From contig CANKVN010000006.1 in assembly GCA_947487055.1 (NCBI GenBank), positions 1 to 44,139 on the forward strand: a stretch of DNA of 44,139 nucleotides, given 5' to 3'. The position numbers were made by a program, and so were the translations under genes. The first letter of the stretch is position 1. Every line of letters starts with the position of its first letter. The DNA is from Flavobacteriales bacterium. GTDB taxonomy: Bacteria > Bacteroidota > Bacteroidia > NS11-12g > UBA955. The notes beneath the pieces are model-generated. The model was not told the DNA's origin. It saw only the letters and a program-made list of their open reading frames with translations, and did no database searches. Positions 16,247 to 24,115 of the stretch are shown one piece after another.

Positions 16247-17570
16247 TGAGTTTTACTTTTATTCGGGTTATCTTTCTTAAATCAGCAGCATCTATGGTGA
16301 AAACGATATTTCTGAAATGATATTCTTCACCGCGGATAGGAATTTTCCCTGCAAGCTCTGATAAAAATCCCCCAAGGGTATCCGTTTCATCGCCCACTTC
16401 ATTGAGGTATTGAATGGGTAATTTTGTTATCCTGAGAAAATCGACCAGTGAAATTTTGCCCTCAAACAGGTAGGTGTTGTCATCCAGTCGGCTGTATTGC
16501 TGCAGGTCGTCATCAAACTCATCGTTGAGTTCGCCAAACACTTCCTCCAAAATATCTTCGAGGGTTACCAGGCCACAAGTGCCCCCAAATTCGTCCACAG
16601 CAACAGCCAGGTGGTTGCGGTTATGCCTGAATTCATGCAGCAAATCATCAATCATTTTGTGTTCCGGAACAAAGACAGGCTGGGTAAGCAGGCTTTTCCA
16701 GTTAAAGTCATCCCCTTCGTTCAAATGGGGTAAAATGTGTTTGATGTTTAAAATTCCGACAATGTTGTCCAAATGCTCGTCATAAACAGGCATTCTGCTG
16801 AAACGCATTTCCTTGACAATGTCAAGTAGTTCCAGAAAACGGATATTGGCTTCAATGGCAACCATATCCATGCGGGGCTTCATGATTTGCCGCACCTGCG
16901 TTTGCCCAATATTTACGATACCCTTCAGGATTTCTTTTTCCTGCTCTGCGTCTTGCTGGTCTGCGGCCATATCTATGGCGTGGCTAAGCTCTTCAGGGGT
17001 AAGCTCAGGCGTGCGTTGCTTGATTCTTTTCTCAATAAATCCAGTCATTTTCACCAAAAGGTTGGTAAATGGCCACAACATAAACATGAAAAAACGCATG
17101 GGGAAGCTCAGTACCACCGCAGCGCTTTTGTACTGCTGTGTTGCGTAAACCTTGGGCATGAGTTCGCCAAATATGAGGATAATGAGGGTTACAACAATGG
17201 CATCGATGAAAAACCGCAGCCAGGGCTGATTTTCCAGCTCAAATATTGTTTCGTTAAAAAGCGTGGAAACAACAACAAAAGCAACCATTCCCAAACTATT
17301 GAGCACCAAAATGGTGGCGAGCAAATGTTTAGGATAGGCAAGCAGGTAAAGGATGTTGCGCGCTGATTGGGTCTTAGACTGCCTCAGGCGTTGCAAATCG
17401 CTTTCCCTGTGGCTGAAAAAAGTGTTTTCGGAAGCTGCGCAAATGCCTGTAATGATAAGGCATCCCAGCATTATGGCTCCCAATAAAATCAGGGTGCTGA
17501 TGCCACCCGTTTCGATTGGCTTGAGGATGCTAAGCAAACCGGTAAATGCAGCAGGATAGGGGTCGTCCAT
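16227..17570 (-). CDS. gldE: GldE, CNNM/CorC-type membrane protein
   Basis: The 447-residue protein has an N-terminal DUF21 (CNNM) membrane domain with about four hydrophobic segments (residues 25-175). This is followed by two CBS domains (about 210-330; MKPRMDMVAIEANIRF, FVPEHKMIDDLLHEF, VAVDEFGGTCGLVTLEDILEE). A C-terminal CorC/HlyC transporter-associated domain follows (about 345-440). CNNM proteins transport or sense magnesium. GldE is the paralogue encoded with gldD in Bacteroidota and supports gliding motility. The gene lies 16 bases behind ssb and overlaps gldD. Annotation as a plain hemolysin-family protein would fit the domains; the neighbourhood decides for GldE. Confidence 0.93.
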   Translation of the reverse strand: MDDPYPAAFTGLLSILKPIETGGISTLILLGAIMLGCLIITGICAASENTFFSHRESDLQRLRQSKTQSARNILYLLAYPKHLLATILVLNSLGMVAFVVVSTLFNETIFELENQPWLRFFIDAIVVTLIILIFGELMPKVYATQQYKSAAVVLSFPMRFFMFMLWPFTNLLVKMTGFIEKRIKQRTPELTPEELSHAIDMAADQQDAEQEKEILKGIVNIGQTQVRQIMKPRMDMVAIEANIRFLELLDIVKEMRFSRMPVYDEHLDNIVGILNIKHILPHLNEGDDFNWKSLLTQPVFVPEHKMIDDLLHEFRHNRNHLAVAVDEFGGTCGLVTLEDILEEVFGELNDEFDDDLQQYSRLDDNTYLFEGKISLVDFLRITKLPIQYLNEVGDETDTLGGFLSELAGKIPIRGEEYHFRNIVFTIDAADLRKITRIKVKLNAENPQ

Positions 17571-17586
17571 GGTTACTGAATTGGGC

Positions 17587-18057
17587 TCAGAATGGCAGGT
17601 CGTCGTTCACATCAGAACTGTCCTGAGAACCTTCATCATTGCTGCGTTCTTCCTGCACTGTATGATGGCTTTTGTGGCCTGCATCGCTGTCGCTGCTGTA
17701 GCCTCTCGAATGCTGTTCTCCTTCTTCGTTTCGGTTTAGGCCGCTCATCATCTGCATTTGCAAAACCCGTATTTTCTTGATTTGTTTCTCAATGCCTTCT
17801 GCATCGGTGTATTTGTCGGTGCGTATTTTTCCTTCTACGTAAATGATGTTTCCTTTTTTCAGGTAACTTTCGGCCATCTTGGCATGGTTGTCCCAAAGCT
17901 CTAGGTTATGCCATTCCGTGCTTTCCAGGCGCTGTCCGTCTTTGGTATAGTAATCGTTGGTGGCCAGCGTTAAATTAGCCACAACCCTTCCGTTGTCTAA
18001 ATGTTTGATAAGGGGATCTTTTCCCAATCTTCCCAGTAAAATTACTTTATTAATCAT
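17587..18057 (-). CDS. ssb: Single-stranded DNA-binding protein
   Basis: The 156-residue protein has an OB-fold (residues 1-105: NKVILLGRLGKDP, NDYYTKDGQRLESTEWHNLELW, YVEGKIRTDKY). A polar, serine- and glutamate-rich linker follows, with the acidic C-terminal tip DVNDDLPF that recruits partner repair and replication proteins. It protects single-stranded DNA in replication, recombination and repair. The start overlaps mutY by 8 bases and gldE follows closely, the conserved Bacteroidota order. A tetramer is expected from the family. Confidence 0.96.
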   Translation of the reverse strand: MINKVILLGRLGKDPLIKHLDNGRVVANLTLATNDYYTKDGQRLESTEWHNLELWDNHAKMAESYLKKGNIIYVEGKIRTDKYTDAEGIEKQIKKIRVLQMQMMSGLNRNEEGEQHSRGYSSDSDAGHKSHHTVQEERSNDEGSQDSSDVNDDLPF

Positions 18058-19114
18058 CGTTAAATTCTTCGCTTTTTATGGCGCCTGTAAATTTCTGCAT
18101 AAGCCTGTGGATGGGGTATTCCTGCAGTTGATCAGCATCTATTTTTAGGCGTGTATCTAATTTTTCTTTTACAATATTACTTTCCGCAGTTGATATTTGC
18201 CATAGCCTGGCAAAAATTGTTTGGTGGGTTAATTGATGCTTGAAGTTGAAGTTGTTGATTATCGTTGCTTTGCCGGTTTCAATAAACCAATCTTCAAAGG
18301 GATTGTGGTCATCGCGGTGTTCCTCCAGAATAATGTTAGGAAACTCATATAGGCCTTTCCAGGTGCCCAGATAATTTCGTTTTTCTATCCAGGTTTTATC
18401 ACCGCAGTTCAAGTAAAGGTAAGCCATGTGGATGGTTTTAGGCTTTTTCTTTTGTGCTTTATTGGGCAAAACCGATTGCAGGTTTTGACTGTAAGCAACG
18501 CATTCCCCTTGCAGCGGACATGCTTCGCACAGAGGATTTCGGGGTTTGCAAACGGTTGCTCCCAACTCCATCATGGCCTGGTTGAAAAGTGCCGGTGAAA
18601 AGTGATTGATTATTTCGGTTAGCAGGATTTCAATTTGTGCGTCTGAACTTGGCGTGCCGATTGGCTCCTGCATTCCAAACCACCTGGAGGCAACCCGCCT
18701 TACATTGCCGTCTATGGCGGGTTTGCTGATGCCGAAGGCAAAGCTTCCTACGGCTGCAGCAGTGTATTTGCCAATGCCCGGTATGCTCAGGAGTTTCTCA
18801 TAATCTGCCGGCAGTTTACCGCCATGCAGTTCGCAAATTGTCTGGGCTGCTTTTATCATGTTTCTTGCCCTTGAATAGTAGCCCAAACCTTGCCATGTTT
18901 TTAAAACTTCGTCCTCAGGCGCTTGCGCCAACGATTCTATTGTAGGAAAGTTTGTAATGAAATTGTAATAAAATGGTAAACCCTGTTCCACGCGTGTTTG
19001 TTGTAGTATCACCTCGGAAATCCATATGTAATAATGATTTAGGGTGTCTCTCCAGGGTAGTTTTCGGGCATTTTTGGTGTACCAATTCTCCAGTTCACGT
19101 TTGATTCTTGTCAT
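18050..19114 (-). CDS. mutY: Adenine DNA glycosylase MutY
   Basis: The 354-residue enzyme removes adenine mispaired with 8-oxoguanine. It carries the catalytic glutamate in SEVILQQTRVEQGLPFY, the helix-hairpin-helix GIGKYTAAAVGSFAFG and the catalytic aspartate in AIDGNVRRVASRWFG. The [4Fe-4S] cluster ligands are spaced C-x6-C-x2-C-x5-C (CKPRNPLCEACPLQGEC). The C-terminal part (about 225-345) is the NUDIX-like domain that reads 8-oxoG (KTWIEKRNYLGTWKGLYEFP). It heads the minus-strand run with ssb, gldE, gldD and is divergent from the HU gene, with a 66-base gap between the HU and mutY starts. Confidence 0.97.
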   Translation of the reverse strand: MTRIKRELENWYTKNARKLPWRDTLNHYYIWISEVILQQTRVEQGLPFYYNFITNFPTIESLAQAPEDEVLKTWQGLGYYSRARNMIKAAQTICELHGGKLPADYEKLLSIPGIGKYTAAAVGSFAFGISKPAIDGNVRRVASRWFGMQEPIGTPSSDAQIEILLTEIINHFSPALFNQAMMELGATVCKPRNPLCEACPLQGECVAYSQNLQSVLPNKAQKKKPKTIHMAYLYLNCGDKTWIEKRNYLGTWKGLYEFPNIILEEHRDDHNPFEDWFIETGKATIINNFNFKHQLTHQTIFARLWQISTAESNIVKEKLDTRLKIDADQLQEYPIHRLMQKFTGAIKSEEFNDD

Positions 19115-19180
19115 AACATTGTGAAATTTTACTCGGTTATGCGTTTTATTTGCCCATACAAAATATTTCCCCCAAAAAAA

Positions 19181-19489
19181 ATGACAAAATCAGAGATTGT
19201 GAATGAGATTGCGGTCCGCACAGGACTAGAGAAGACGGCCATTGCTGATACTATCGACAACTTTTTTGTTGTGGTTAAGGGTGCTATGGTTGGTGGAAAC
19301 AACATCTACTTAAGAGGTTTTGGTACATTTGAACTTAAATTGCGTAAGACCAAAGTTGCCCGCAATATTAAGCGAAATACCAGTTTGGTGGTTCCCGCTC
19401 ACTATGTAGCAAGGTTTAAGCCCGCAAAAGAATTTGCTGTTCAGGTTAAGGACAGCAAAGAACTTAGCAAGCTTGTTTCAGCCAAGTAA
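19181..19489 (+). CDS. HU-family DNA-binding protein
   Basis: Starting at ATG 19181 gives 102 residues beginning MTKSEIVNEIAVRTGLEK, the normal HU/IHF start. The longer frame from 19121 adds 20 residues that the family lacks. The HU signature is complete: GNNIYLRGFGTFELKLRKTKVARN followed by the beta-arm and PAHYVARFKPAKEFAVQV. It bends DNA and helps organise the nucleoid. The gene is divergent from mutY, as in many Bacteroidota. A weak T/A-rich upstream region lacks a clear TAnnTTTG box. Confidence 0.95.
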   Translation: MTKSEIVNEIAVRTGLEKTAIADTIDNFFVVVKGAMVGGNNIYLRGFGTFELKLRKTKVARNIKRNTSLVVPAHYVARFKPAKEFAVQVKDSKELSKLVSAK

Positions 19490-19514
19490 TTAGCAAAATA
19501 AGCAACCTTAGGGT

Positions 19515-19522
19515 TAACTTTG
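19515..19522 (+). promoter_or_regulatory. -7 box TAACTTTG of the TPR-mS38-rng operon
   Basis: TAACTTTG ends four bases before the GTG start at 19527. No TTG at the right distance is seen, so only half of the promoter pattern is supported. The expected transcript would be leaderless or nearly so. Confidence 0.45.
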
Positions 19523-19526
19523 AAGC

Positions 19527-20327
19527 GTGGATAAACTTCCCCGCCCTTTACTTCTTGTTGCCTTGCTGATTCTGCTGGGTGTATTGCTGTACATACCCAA
19601 GTTTAAAACAAACAAAGGCATTATCAAACCTGCGCAATTGGAAGCCTCAAACATGCAGGCGCTGCCGCAGGAACCCATAGAAAAACTGGATTTTTTAAAC
19701 GAGCTTTTTCATGATGTAAAACCGCCCGAATGGGTTAGCGGCAACCTTTTGGCAGCTTCAGCAAAAAGCAATAGCGACTCACTGAACAAGCTATTAAAGT
19801 GGGCCCAGGAAACAAAAAACACCCCATTGGTAGGGCTGGTTCAAAGCCAGCTGGCCGAATTGCAGGGTGGGGAAGAAAATTTAACCACTGCAGCCAGAAC
19901 CCTCATTTTTACAGCTTCTGAGAATGTGGACCATCCCGTTGTTGCCGCTTACCTGTTTCAACAAGGCAAACGCCTTCTGGATATAGTGCTGTCGAAAAAC
20001 AAAAAGAACATTCCCGCCAGGAATGCTTTAGTCGTTTATCAGAGTGAATATGAAAACCAACCCATGAAATTTTTGGGTACCCTCAGGGAATCTTTAGCAC
20101 TGGATAGCAACAACATAGAAACCCATTTTTTACGCTTGAATCTGTTGCGTAAATCATCCCAATGGAAAAAAGCTGTGGATGAATGCCAAAAATTAATATC
20201 TTTGCAGCCCCGTAATCCTGTATGGTATTTCCAAGCGAGTGACATATACGGATTCATGGGGGATTCTGTCAATGCCAAGGTGTTCTTGGATTTGGCGGTA
20301 AAAGTTCAAAACAAAGAAAAACAGTAA
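19527..20327 (+). CDS. Membrane-anchored TPR-like protein
   Basis: The 266-residue protein starts at a GTG. Residues about 5-23 form a single hydrophobic segment, with no lipobox, so it is a signal anchor or uncleaved signal. The rest is helical: residues 185-255 carry two tetratricopeptide-like repeats (GTLRESLALDSNNIETHFLRLNL and ECQKLISLQPRNPVWYFQASDIY). It is a conserved hypothetical of the type found between HU and rng in Bacteroidota. The small ribosomal gene follows after 3 bases and rng after that, so it is probably one transcript. No specific function can be given. Confidence 0.8.
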   Translation: MDKLPRPLLLVALLILLGVLLYIPKFKTNKGIIKPAQLEASNMQALPQEPIEKLDFLNELFHDVKPPEWVSGNLLAASAKSNSDSLNKLLKWAQETKNTPLVGLVQSQLAELQGGEENLTTAARTLIFTASENVDHPVVAAYLFQQGKRLLDIVLSKNKKNIPARNALVVYQSEYENQPMKFLGTLRESLALDSNNIETHFLRLNLLRKSSQWKKAVDECQKLISLQPRNPVWYFQASDIYGFMGDSVNAKVFLDLAVKVQNKEKQ

Positions 20328-20330
20328 ATT

Positions 20331-20420
20331 ATGCCAAGCGGTAAGAAAAGAAAACGTCATAAAATTGCGACCCACAAGCGCAAAAAACGCCTTCGCAAGA
20401 ACAGACACAAGAAAAAGTAA
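20331..20420 (+). CDS. 29-residue mS38/bS22-like ribosomal protein
   Basis: ATG 20331 to TAA 20418-20420 encodes MPSGKKRKRHKIATHKRKKR followed by LRKNRHKKK, of which about two thirds is lysine, arginine or histidine. This matches the AURKAIP1/COX24 (PF08213) family. Its members are mitoribosomal protein mS38 and mycobacterial bS22, which bind the small subunit near the decoding centre. It sits between a TPR gene (3-base gap) and rng (24-base gap), with ordinary codon use. Short length means similarity by eye is suggestive, but the K/R-rich string with conserved HK and KKR spacing is characteristic. Confidence 0.85.
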   Translation: MPSGKKRKRHKIATHKRKKRLRKNRHKKK

Positions 20421-20444
20421 TTCGGATAATCGGTAATTAATCCT

Positions 20445-21998
20445 TTGTCAAACGAATTAGTCATTCATAAAAATTCGTCGGGGATTGAAATCGCCTTAGT
20501 TTCGGATAAGAAACTTATCGAGTTTCACAAGGAGTCTTCGGGCTCTTCGTTTCAGGTAGGTAATTTTTATCTGGGAAAAGTTAAGAAGATTTCTCCAACC
20601 CTGAATGCTGCCTTCGTCGATGTCGGAGGAGAAAAAGACGCGTTTTTAACCTACTTCGACCTAGGTCCAAATGTGCTTTCTGTTAAAAAGTTTACCCATC
20701 TGGTTCAGCATGGTAATCTTAGGCAAGCTGATTTGGACCAGTTTAAGCTGGAAACCCAAACGGTAAAGACAGGGAAAATTAGCCAGGTGTTAAAACCCGG
20801 CGAAAAGGTTTTGGTGCAAGTGGTGAAAGAACCCATGTCCACCAAAGGGCCAAAAGTAACATGCGACATCAGTCTGGCTGGTCGCTATTTTGTGCTGGTG
20901 CCTTTTTCCAATGTTATCTCCATAAGCAAAAAAATTGGCAGCCCTGCGGAGAAGAAAAGGTTGAAAGACCTTGCTGCTTCGCTTCGCCCCGAAAACTTTG
21001 GCGTTATCATCCGCACTGTAAGCGAAGGTGTCGATATCGAAGAACTCGACAAAGATTTGCGCGGGCTCATCAAAAAATGGGATGAACTGCGCAACAACCT
21101 CCGTCAGGCCAAGGTTTCTGATCTTGTACTTGGTGAAGGAAATCGCCTGCTCACCTTGTTGCGCGACATGCTGAATGATTCGTTTACCCAAATTGCAGTA
21201 GACGACGCAGATCTGTTTCAGGAACTGAAGGTTTATTTGCAGCGCATTTCTCCGGCAAGCGAAAAAATACTCAAACTGCATCAGGGCAAAACCCCGATTT
21301 TTGATCATTATCAGATTACACGCGCCATAAAAAGTTCCTTTGGCAAAAGCGTAACCTTCAGTGGTGGCGCTTATCTGGTAATCGAACACACCGAAGCCCT
21401 GCACGTTATTGATGTCAATAGCGGCAACACCAGCTTCGATCCCCAAAACCGCGATGAGAATGTGCTTAAAGTAAACCTGGAAGCGGTAGGGGAAGTGGCA
21501 AGACAAATCAGGTTGCGCGACATGGGCGGCATTATTGTGATCGACTTCATCGATATGAAGGATCCCAAGAAACGCAACGATCTCTTTAAAGCATTGAAAG
21601 ATGCCATGAACACGGATCGCGCCAAGCACACCATTTTGCCAATGAGCAAATTTGGATTGGTGCAAATCACGCGTGAAAGGGTGCGTCCTGCAATGGAAAT
21701 TACCACCAACGAGGTTTGCCCTTCCTGTAATGGCTCCGGCCGCATGGAAAGCAGTGTGCAGTTGCTCAACCGCCTGGAAAATACAACCGCATATTTGTGG
21801 GGCAACATGAACCACAAACACCTGAAACTCAAAGCACATCCGCTGGTTGTTAATTATATCAAACAAGGATTTCCAAGTGTTCGCCTAAAGTGGTGGTTCC
21901 AGCACAAACGCTGGCTAAAACTGGAAGCAGCACCCAATTATGGATTGTCGAGGCTTGAATTTTTCGACGAAGCCGGACATCCAATCGTGGGCGAATAG
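20445..21998 (+). CDS. rng: Ribonuclease G/E family endoribonuclease
   Basis: The 517-residue enzyme starts at TTG 20445; the first ATG would cut into the conserved N-terminal RNA-binding S1-like region (NELVIHKNSSGIEIALVSDK). The S1 domain (about 38-130) has NAAFVDVGGEKDAFLTYFDLG. The DNase I-like catalytic part has VIDVNSGN and the second aspartate in GGIIVIDFIDMKD, which together bind magnesium. The zinc-link CPSCNGSGRM lies at about 424-433. The C-terminal scaffold tail of RNase E is absent. It processes rRNA and degrades mRNA. It follows the mS38-like gene and precedes metG. Confidence 0.95.
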   Translation: MSNELVIHKNSSGIEIALVSDKKLIEFHKESSGSSFQVGNFYLGKVKKISPTLNAAFVDVGGEKDAFLTYFDLGPNVLSVKKFTHLVQHGNLRQADLDQFKLETQTVKTGKISQVLKPGEKVLVQVVKEPMSTKGPKVTCDISLAGRYFVLVPFSNVISISKKIGSPAEKKRLKDLAASLRPENFGVIIRTVSEGVDIEELDKDLRGLIKKWDELRNNLRQAKVSDLVLGEGNRLLTLLRDMLNDSFTQIAVDDADLFQELKVYLQRISPASEKILKLHQGKTPIFDHYQITRAIKSSFGKSVTFSGGAYLVIEHTEALHVIDVNSGNTSFDPQNRDENVLKVNLEAVGEVARQIRLRDMGGIIVIDFIDMKDPKKRNDLFKALKDAMNTDRAKHTILPMSKFGLVQITRERVRPAMEITTNEVCPSCNGSGRMESSVQLLNRLENTTAYLWGNMNHKHLKLKAHPLVVNYIKQGFPSVRLKWWFQHKRWLKLEAAPNYGLSRLEFFDEAGHPIVGE

Positions 21999-22013
21999 GC
22001 AAGTTGTTTTCAT

Positions 22014-22021
22014 TAACTTTG
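22014..22021 (+). promoter_or_regulatory. -7 box TAACTTTG of metG
   Basis: TAACTTTG ends 7 bases before the ATG at 22029, predicting a leader of about four bases or less. There is no TTG at the correct distance, so support is partial. Confidence 0.4.
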
Positions 22022-22028
22022 CCGCACC

Positions 22029-24110
22029 ATGCCAAAAACCACCGTTACTGCCGCACTTCCATACGCCAATGGCCCTGTTCACATAGGTCACATTGCCGGA
22101 GTGTACCTGCCTGCCGACATTTATGTGCGATACCTGCGCAATTGCGGTAGGGAAGTGTTGTTTATATGCGGTAGCGATGAGCATGGCGTTCCCATTACGC
22201 TGCGTGCAAGAAAAGAGGGAATTACCCCGCAGGAAGTGGTAGACAGATACCATGATATTATTGGAAAAAGTTTCAAGGATCTGGGAATCAGTTTTGATAT
22301 TTACAGCCGCACCAGCAATGCGGTTCACAAAGAAACAGCCCAAAGTTTTTTTGCCGATTTGTATCAGAAAGGCGCTTTTGCAGAGGAAACCACCGAACAG
22401 TATTTTGATGCAGAAGCTGGCCAGTTTCTGGCAGACCGTTACATTGTGGGTACATGTCCGGTATGCGCCAATGAGAACGCCTACGGCGATCAGTGCGAGA
22501 AATGTGGCAGCACCCTCAGCCCTTCGGAATTGAAAAATCCCAAGAGCGCACTCAGCGGAAGCGCGCCAATTTTAAAACCCACCAAAAACTGGTTTTTGCC
22601 CCTGGATAAATTGCAGCAATCTTTCCTCAACGAATACATAAGCAATAAAATAGACTGGAAATCCAACGTGCTTGGCCAGTGCAAAAGCTGGCTGAATGAA
22701 GGCCTCAAGCCCCGCGCCATGACAAGGGATCTGGACTGGGGCGTAACCTTACCTGCATTGCCGGGGCACACCGAAGGTGAGTTGCTTGGAAAAGTATTGT
22801 ACGTATGGTTTGAAGCGCCAATTGGATACATCAGCGCCACCCGCGAATTGCGTCCAAAAGATTGGGAAGAGTGGTGGAAGGGCGATACCCGACTGGTTCA
22901 TTTTATAGGTAAAGACAACATCGTTTTTCACTGCATTATTTTTCCCGCTATGTTGCATTTGCGGGGAGATGGTTATGTGCTGCCGGCAGATGTTCCTGCC
23001 AATGAATTCCTCAACCTGGAAGGCCAGAAAATAAGCACCAGCAGGAATTGGGCGGTTTGGTTAAACGAATATTTGGAAGAATTTCCCGGTAAGCAGGATG
23101 AATTACGCTATGTGCTTTGCAGCATCGCCCCGGAGACCAAAGACAGCGAGTTTACCTGGAAAGATTACCAGGCCCGCGTAAACAATGAACTGGTAGCCAT
23201 CTTAGGGAATTTTGCCAATAGGGTAATGGTGCTCAGCCATAAGTTTTACGGAGGCGCAGCACCTGCAAATACACCTTGCTCACTGGATGCCTTAATTCAG
23301 GGTGGCAGGGAAGAAGCAGCAGCCCTGCTGGAAGAGCTGAAAAAGGCTACGGAAGAGTACCGCTTCAGGGATGGTCTCGGAGCCCTCATGAATATGGCCC
23401 GTTTGGGAAACCGTTTTTTGGCAGAAACCGAACCGTGGAAATTGCAAAAAACCGATCCTAAGGCAACCGAAACAGCCATGTCCTTTGCCCTTGAAATGCT
23501 TTCCAATATTGCTTTTGCCTGCGAACCCTATTTGCCGCATACACACCAGAAGCTTTGCGAACAACTCAATTTGTTGCCGCTGGAATACATGGTGCGCGCC
23601 TTCTGGGCTGAAGGAAAGTTGCTGAAACCACTTCCTGCAGGACATCCCATAGGAGAAGCAGCCCTCATATTTACCAAAATCGAAGACGAACAAGTAACCT
23701 TCCAGAAAGAAAAATTATCCCTTAAAACAATGGAAAACACTTCCCCAACCGATGTTCCTGCCGATGTCCAAAATGCAGTTAAGCCTGAAATTACCTACGA
23801 TGATTTTGCAAAGCTTGATCTTAAAATAGCGACCATCACCGCTGCGGAAAAGGTAGAAAAGGCAGACAAGTTGCTAAAACTAACCCTGGCCGTGGGAACA
23901 GAGGATCGAACCGTCGTGAGCGGCATTGCGCTTCATTTTCAGCCGGAGGATATTGTTGGAAAGCAAGTGTTGTTTTTGGCCAATCTGGCCCCAAGGAAAA
24001 TGCGCGGAATTGAAAGCCAGGGTATGATTTTAATGGCCGAAGATGCGGATGGTAAATTGGTGTTTGTAGCCCCCACAGCTCCTGTTGCCAGTGGCAGTAG
24101 CGTAAGCTAA
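22029..24110 (+). CDS. metG: Methionyl-tRNA synthetase with C-terminal tRNA-binding domain
   Basis: The 693-residue protein is a class I synthetase charging tRNA-Met in the cytoplasm. It shows the HIGH motif (PVHIGHIAGVYL, residues 17-20) and the zinc site CPVCANENAYGDQCEKCG. The KMSKS loop is present as KISTSRN, a common variant. The C-terminal 110 residues form an EMAPII-like OB domain (YDDFAKLDLKIATITAAE...GIESQGMILMAEDADG) that dimerises the enzyme and binds tRNA. Length is normal for the two-domain type. It ends five bases from the convergent HExxH gene, with no visible terminator. Confidence 0.97.
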   Translation: MPKTTVTAALPYANGPVHIGHIAGVYLPADIYVRYLRNCGREVLFICGSDEHGVPITLRARKEGITPQEVVDRYHDIIGKSFKDLGISFDIYSRTSNAVHKETAQSFFADLYQKGAFAEETTEQYFDAEAGQFLADRYIVGTCPVCANENAYGDQCEKCGSTLSPSELKNPKSALSGSAPILKPTKNWFLPLDKLQQSFLNEYISNKIDWKSNVLGQCKSWLNEGLKPRAMTRDLDWGVTLPALPGHTEGELLGKVLYVWFEAPIGYISATRELRPKDWEEWWKGDTRLVHFIGKDNIVFHCIIFPAMLHLRGDGYVLPADVPANEFLNLEGQKISTSRNWAVWLNEYLEEFPGKQDELRYVLCSIAPETKDSEFTWKDYQARVNNELVAILGNFANRVMVLSHKFYGGAAPANTPCSLDALIQGGREEAAALLEELKKATEEYRFRDGLGALMNMARLGNRFLAETEPWKLQKTDPKATETAMSFALEMLSNIAFACEPYLPHTHQKLCEQLNLLPLEYMVRAFWAEGKLLKPLPAGHPIGEAALIFTKIEDEQVTFQKEKLSLKTMENTSPTDVPADVQNAVKPEITYDDFAKLDLKIATITAAEKVEKADKLLKLTLAVGTEDRTVVSGIALHFQPEDIVGKQVLFLANLAPRKMRGIESQGMILMAEDADGKLVFVAPTAPVASGSSVS

Positions 24111-24115
24111 AAGCA

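Noticed and set aside
20790-21866. A 358-codon minus-strand open frame opposite rng
   Set aside because: It mirrors the conserved RNase G gene and has no recognisable domain.
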